Part shown: one piece after another, positions 61,904 to 64,000 of the stretch | How positions within the stretch are numbered: position 1 is the stretch's first letter | How the letters are laid out: every line of letters begins with the position of its first letter | NCBI GenBank assembly: GCA_049340005.1 | Contig: JBMPIY010000009.1 | Direction: 5' to 3' (one strand) | Length of the DNA stretch: 64,000 nucleotides | DNA from: CAXBDP01 sp963974465 | GTDB taxonomy: Bacteria; Bacteroidota; Bacteroidia; Cytophagales; Cyclobacteriaceae | Notes under the pieces: model-generated | Seen by the model: the letters and a program-made list of their open reading frames with translations, nothing else | The model's database searches: none | Told to the model about the DNA's origin: nothing | Made by a program: the position numbers and the translations under genes

Positions 61904-63775
61904 ATGGAAAAATTCATCTATCTTTTCTTATTGCTACCAGTATTAGGCTTTTTGGTTACAATGAGTATAAAATCGACTCATGAATCCTATCTGTCGAAAG
62001 TAGCATTCTTTACAGTTGGCTTAAGCTTAGTTTCTGCATTAGGTTTTATTGCATACTGGGTATGGAATTCATTTCCAGTCTTTAGTATAGGAGCAATATC
62101 CTTATACAAAGACCAATCTTATGACTTCTTTTTAGAATTTTACTTCGATAGAGTGACTGCTGTATATCTCTTAGTTGGTGCAATTCTCACCTTCCTCGTC
62201 ACTATTTATAGTAGGTCCTATATGCATAGAGAATCTGGTTACAAAAGATTTTTTGGCACTATCCTCTTTTTCTATTTAGGCTACAACTTCACTACCCTTT
62301 CAGGAAATTTCGAAACGCTATTTATTGGATGGGAAGTTTTAGGAATTTCATCCTTTCTTTTAATTGCGTTTTACCGCACCCGTTATTTACCGGTAAAAAA
62401 TGCACTAAAAGTGTTTACCATTTATCGAATAGGTGATGTTGGAATTCTTTTAGCAATGTGGATGAGCCATCATTTATGGCACGAGAATGTCACTTTTATT
62501 AAGCTAGCTAACTTTAACTTAGTACATGATCAATTGCTAAACCATAGCAATATTGGTGTATTTATTTCTCTTATGATTTTGATAGCAGCCGCTGCGAAAT
62601 CTGCTCAGTTACCTTTCTCAGCATGGCTTCCTAGAGCAATGGAGGGACCTACACCATCAAGTGCAATCTTTTATGGTTCACTTTCAGTACATATTGGTGC
62701 GTTTTTATTAATGAGAACCTTTCCATTTTGGGAACATCAAGAGTCAATAAGGTGGTTGATTGCAATTTTAGGGCTATTCTCAGCAATTATCCTTTCTTTA
62801 ATTGCGCGAGTACAATCCACCATAAAAAGCCAAATTGCATATGGCTCAGCAGCTCAAATAGGTATAATATTTATTGAAATTTCTATTGGTTGGGAAATCC
62901 TAGCGCTTGTCCATTTTGCAGGGAATGCGTTTTTAAGAACCTACCAATTATTGATTTCACCTTCAGTGGTTACTTATTTAATTCGAGAGCAATTTTATAA
63001 CTACACACCTGAAAAACAATCGGATCCAAATGGATTATTTACAAAGGTTAAAAATGCTGTTTATCTCTGGTCACTGAAAGAGTGGAATTTAGATACAGTT
63101 ATTTTTAAGCTTGTTTTTAGACCTTTAAAATGGATGCGGAAGTCATTGGTATTCATCAATCTGAAGAACCTCTTTTACTTCTTTATTCCGCTTTATATTA
63201 TTGGGTTTGTAATTACATATTTGAATACACCAATACCCACTGGGGCAAAAAATTATCTAGCGGTAATTATTGCCTTTTTGGCTTTGATAATGGTTGCCAA
63301 ATCATACAATGAAAGAACCAGCTCTAGACTCGCTTGGATATTGATTGTTTTGGCTCACTTCTTTGTCGACTTGGCTATCACGTTAAATGACCACTTCGAT
63401 GGAAAAGAAGCCTTGGTATATTTGAGTGGAGTCATAGTTTCAGGCTTGATCGGCTACTATTGTTTAAATAAAATTAAAACTCTTGAAAACCAGAATATAG
63501 GTTTAAACAGCTTTCATGGATTAATTCAACGCCATAAATCATTGGCTATGATTTTCTTTCTCAGCTGTTTAGGCATTGCTGGATTTCCTATTACCACTAC
63601 CTTTTTTGGAGAAGATTTAATCTTGACCCACATCCAAGAAGGACAAGTCGTCTTAGCCTTATTGGTAGCGCTTATTTTCATTTTAAATGGAATTTCAGCT
63701 ATTAGAATTTACGCTCGAGTATTTCTTGGGCACCAAGAATTAAACCTTCAAAGTACTTCACCACTAACGAATTAA
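61904..63775 (+). CDS. dabB: DabB, membrane subunit of the inorganic-carbon pump
   Basis: A 623-residue protein of the NADH-dehydrogenase/Mrp antiporter (NuoL-like) family with about 15 transmembrane segments. The proton-antiporter core is visible: FIGWEVLGISSFLLIAFYR with its glutamate, AKSAQLPFSAWLPRAMEGPTPSSAIFYGS (the broken-helix lysine and TPSSA loop), and VQSTIKSQIAYGSAAQIG. It lacks a neighbouring NADH-dehydrogenase operon and is fused in order directly after dabA, which identifies it as DabB, the cation-translocating partner. The stop is 3 bp before the SulP gene. Confidence 0.93.
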   Translation: MEKFIYLFLLLPVLGFLVTMSIKSTHESYLSKVAFFTVGLSLVSALGFIAYWVWNSFPVFSIGAISLYKDQSYDFFLEFYFDRVTAVYLLVGAILTFLVTIYSRSYMHRESGYKRFFGTILFFYLGYNFTTLSGNFETLFIGWEVLGISSFLLIAFYRTRYLPVKNALKVFTIYRIGDVGILLAMWMSHHLWHENVTFIKLANFNLVHDQLLNHSNIGVFISLMILIAAAAKSAQLPFSAWLPRAMEGPTPSSAIFYGSLSVHIGAFLLMRTFPFWEHQESIRWLIAILGLFSAIILSLIARVQSTIKSQIAYGSAAQIGIIFIEISIGWEILALVHFAGNAFLRTYQLLISPSVVTYLIREQFYNYTPEKQSDPNGLFTKVKNAVYLWSLKEWNLDTVIFKLVFRPLKWMRKSLVFINLKNLFYFFIPLYIIGFVITYLNTPIPTGAKNYLAVIIAFLALIMVAKSYNERTSSRLAWILIVLAHFFVDLAITLNDHFDGKEALVYLSGVIVSGLIGYYCLNKIKTLENQNIGLNSFHGLIQRHKSLAMIFFLSCLGIAGFPITTTFFGEDLILTHIQEGQVVLALLVALIFILNGISAIRIYARVFLGHQELNLQSTSPLTN

Positions 63776-63778
63776 AAC

Positions 63779-64000
63779 ATGAAAATCATAAATAATAAAC
63801 TGATCAAGCCTAAGGATGGAATTTTAGGATTAAAAGAAAATTGGAAAGAAGACATGCTATCCGGCTTCTTAGTATTTCTAATTGCACTACCACTTTGTTT
63901 GGGTATTGCTATGGCTAGTGGCTTTCCACCTATCGGTGGAATAATCACTGCCATTATAGGTGGCTTAGTTGTAAGTCCAATTATGGGTTCTCGGATATCC
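63779..64000 (+). CDS. SulP-family transporter, partial (runs off the window)
   Basis: The first 74 codons are visible. A cytoplasmic head is followed by DMLSGFLVFLIALPLCLGIAMASGFPP and GIITAIIGGLVV, the start of a SulP permease. SulP genes next to dabAB-like or carbonic anhydrase genes are likely bicarbonate carriers; here it lies 3 bp after dabB and should be co-transcribed. Confidence 0.85.
   Translation, partial: MKIINNKLIKPKDGILGLKENWKEDMLSGFLVFLIALPLCLGIAMASGFPPIGGIITAIIGGLVVSPIMGSRIS

Noticed and set aside
1..64000. CRISPR arrays, tRNA and rRNA genes
   Set aside because: No regularly spaced direct repeats of CRISPR type and no cloverleaf or rRNA segments were recognised on either strand.

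Overview
The window is a piece of a Bacteroidota chromosome, most likely a marine member of the Cytophagales. The evidence is the A+T-rich base composition (about 38-40% G+C by eye) and several promoters matching the Bacteroidota -7 box TAnnTTTG. Gene types also fit: OmpA-PD40-LysM proteins, a tricorn-like S41 protease, the DUF5117-type zinc protease, a fused alpha/beta E1 dehydrogenase, an ABC1-kinase/TetR pair and MORN-variant proteins. There are no rRNA genes, recognisable tRNAs, CRISPR arrays or intact insertion sequences.

Layout. 1-7.2 kb is a mostly minus-strand block: cutC, tex, a SnoaL-like secreted protein, glycerate kinase, a ureohydrolase and sixA, with one TlpA-like thioredoxin on plus. 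7.3-15.7 kb is plus strand: topA, a MORN-variant protein, the purC-STAS-rnz-YhhQ operon and a CocE/NonD lipoprotein hydrolase. 15.7-18.8 kb (minus) has two tandem paralogous coiled-coil membrane proteins and a fused 2-oxoacid dehydrogenase E1, divergent from hemF-PAP2 and an M28 peptidase. 22.4-26.1 kb (minus) has an ABC1 kinase/TetR operon and a peptide transporter. 26.3-28.6 kb has pckA and an M23 peptidase. 28.6-38.7 kb has an OmpA-LysM protein, a SulP permease, an SGNH-like protein, a CNT nucleoside transporter and an etfB-etfA-bifunctional nuclease operon.

38.8-42.2 kb is an accessory island: a truncated REP-associated transposase, a large zinc deaminase with an N-terminal P-loop-like segment resembling the anti-phage AvcD/dCTP-deaminase family, and a DUF433 antitoxin-like gene. 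42.2-58.6 kb has an SLC13 transporter, a tricorn homologue and a cluster of an ATP-grasp ligase, an unrecognised papain-like protein and an alanine racemase. Large secreted peptidases (S9, zinc metalloprotease) follow. 58.8-64 kb is an inorganic-carbon uptake operon: dabA, dabB and the start of a second SulP transporter, preceded by a small acidic membrane protein.

The most unusual signal is not a gene. The exact octamer GCGGGAGG (complement CCTCCCGC) occurs 35 times by hand count, about once per 1.8 kb. It is on both strands, in all reading frames and in several intergenic gaps, where base composition predicts fewer than one copy. It is absent from the deaminase island and from the dab operon. 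It behaves like a genome-wide recognition sequence, for example a Chi-like site or the target of a DNA-binding protein. Other points of interest are the deaminase island, the ATP-grasp/papain-like/racemase cluster, a 73-bp direct duplication that now supplies the last codons of the nucleoside transporter, and a structured leader ahead of the SulP gene.
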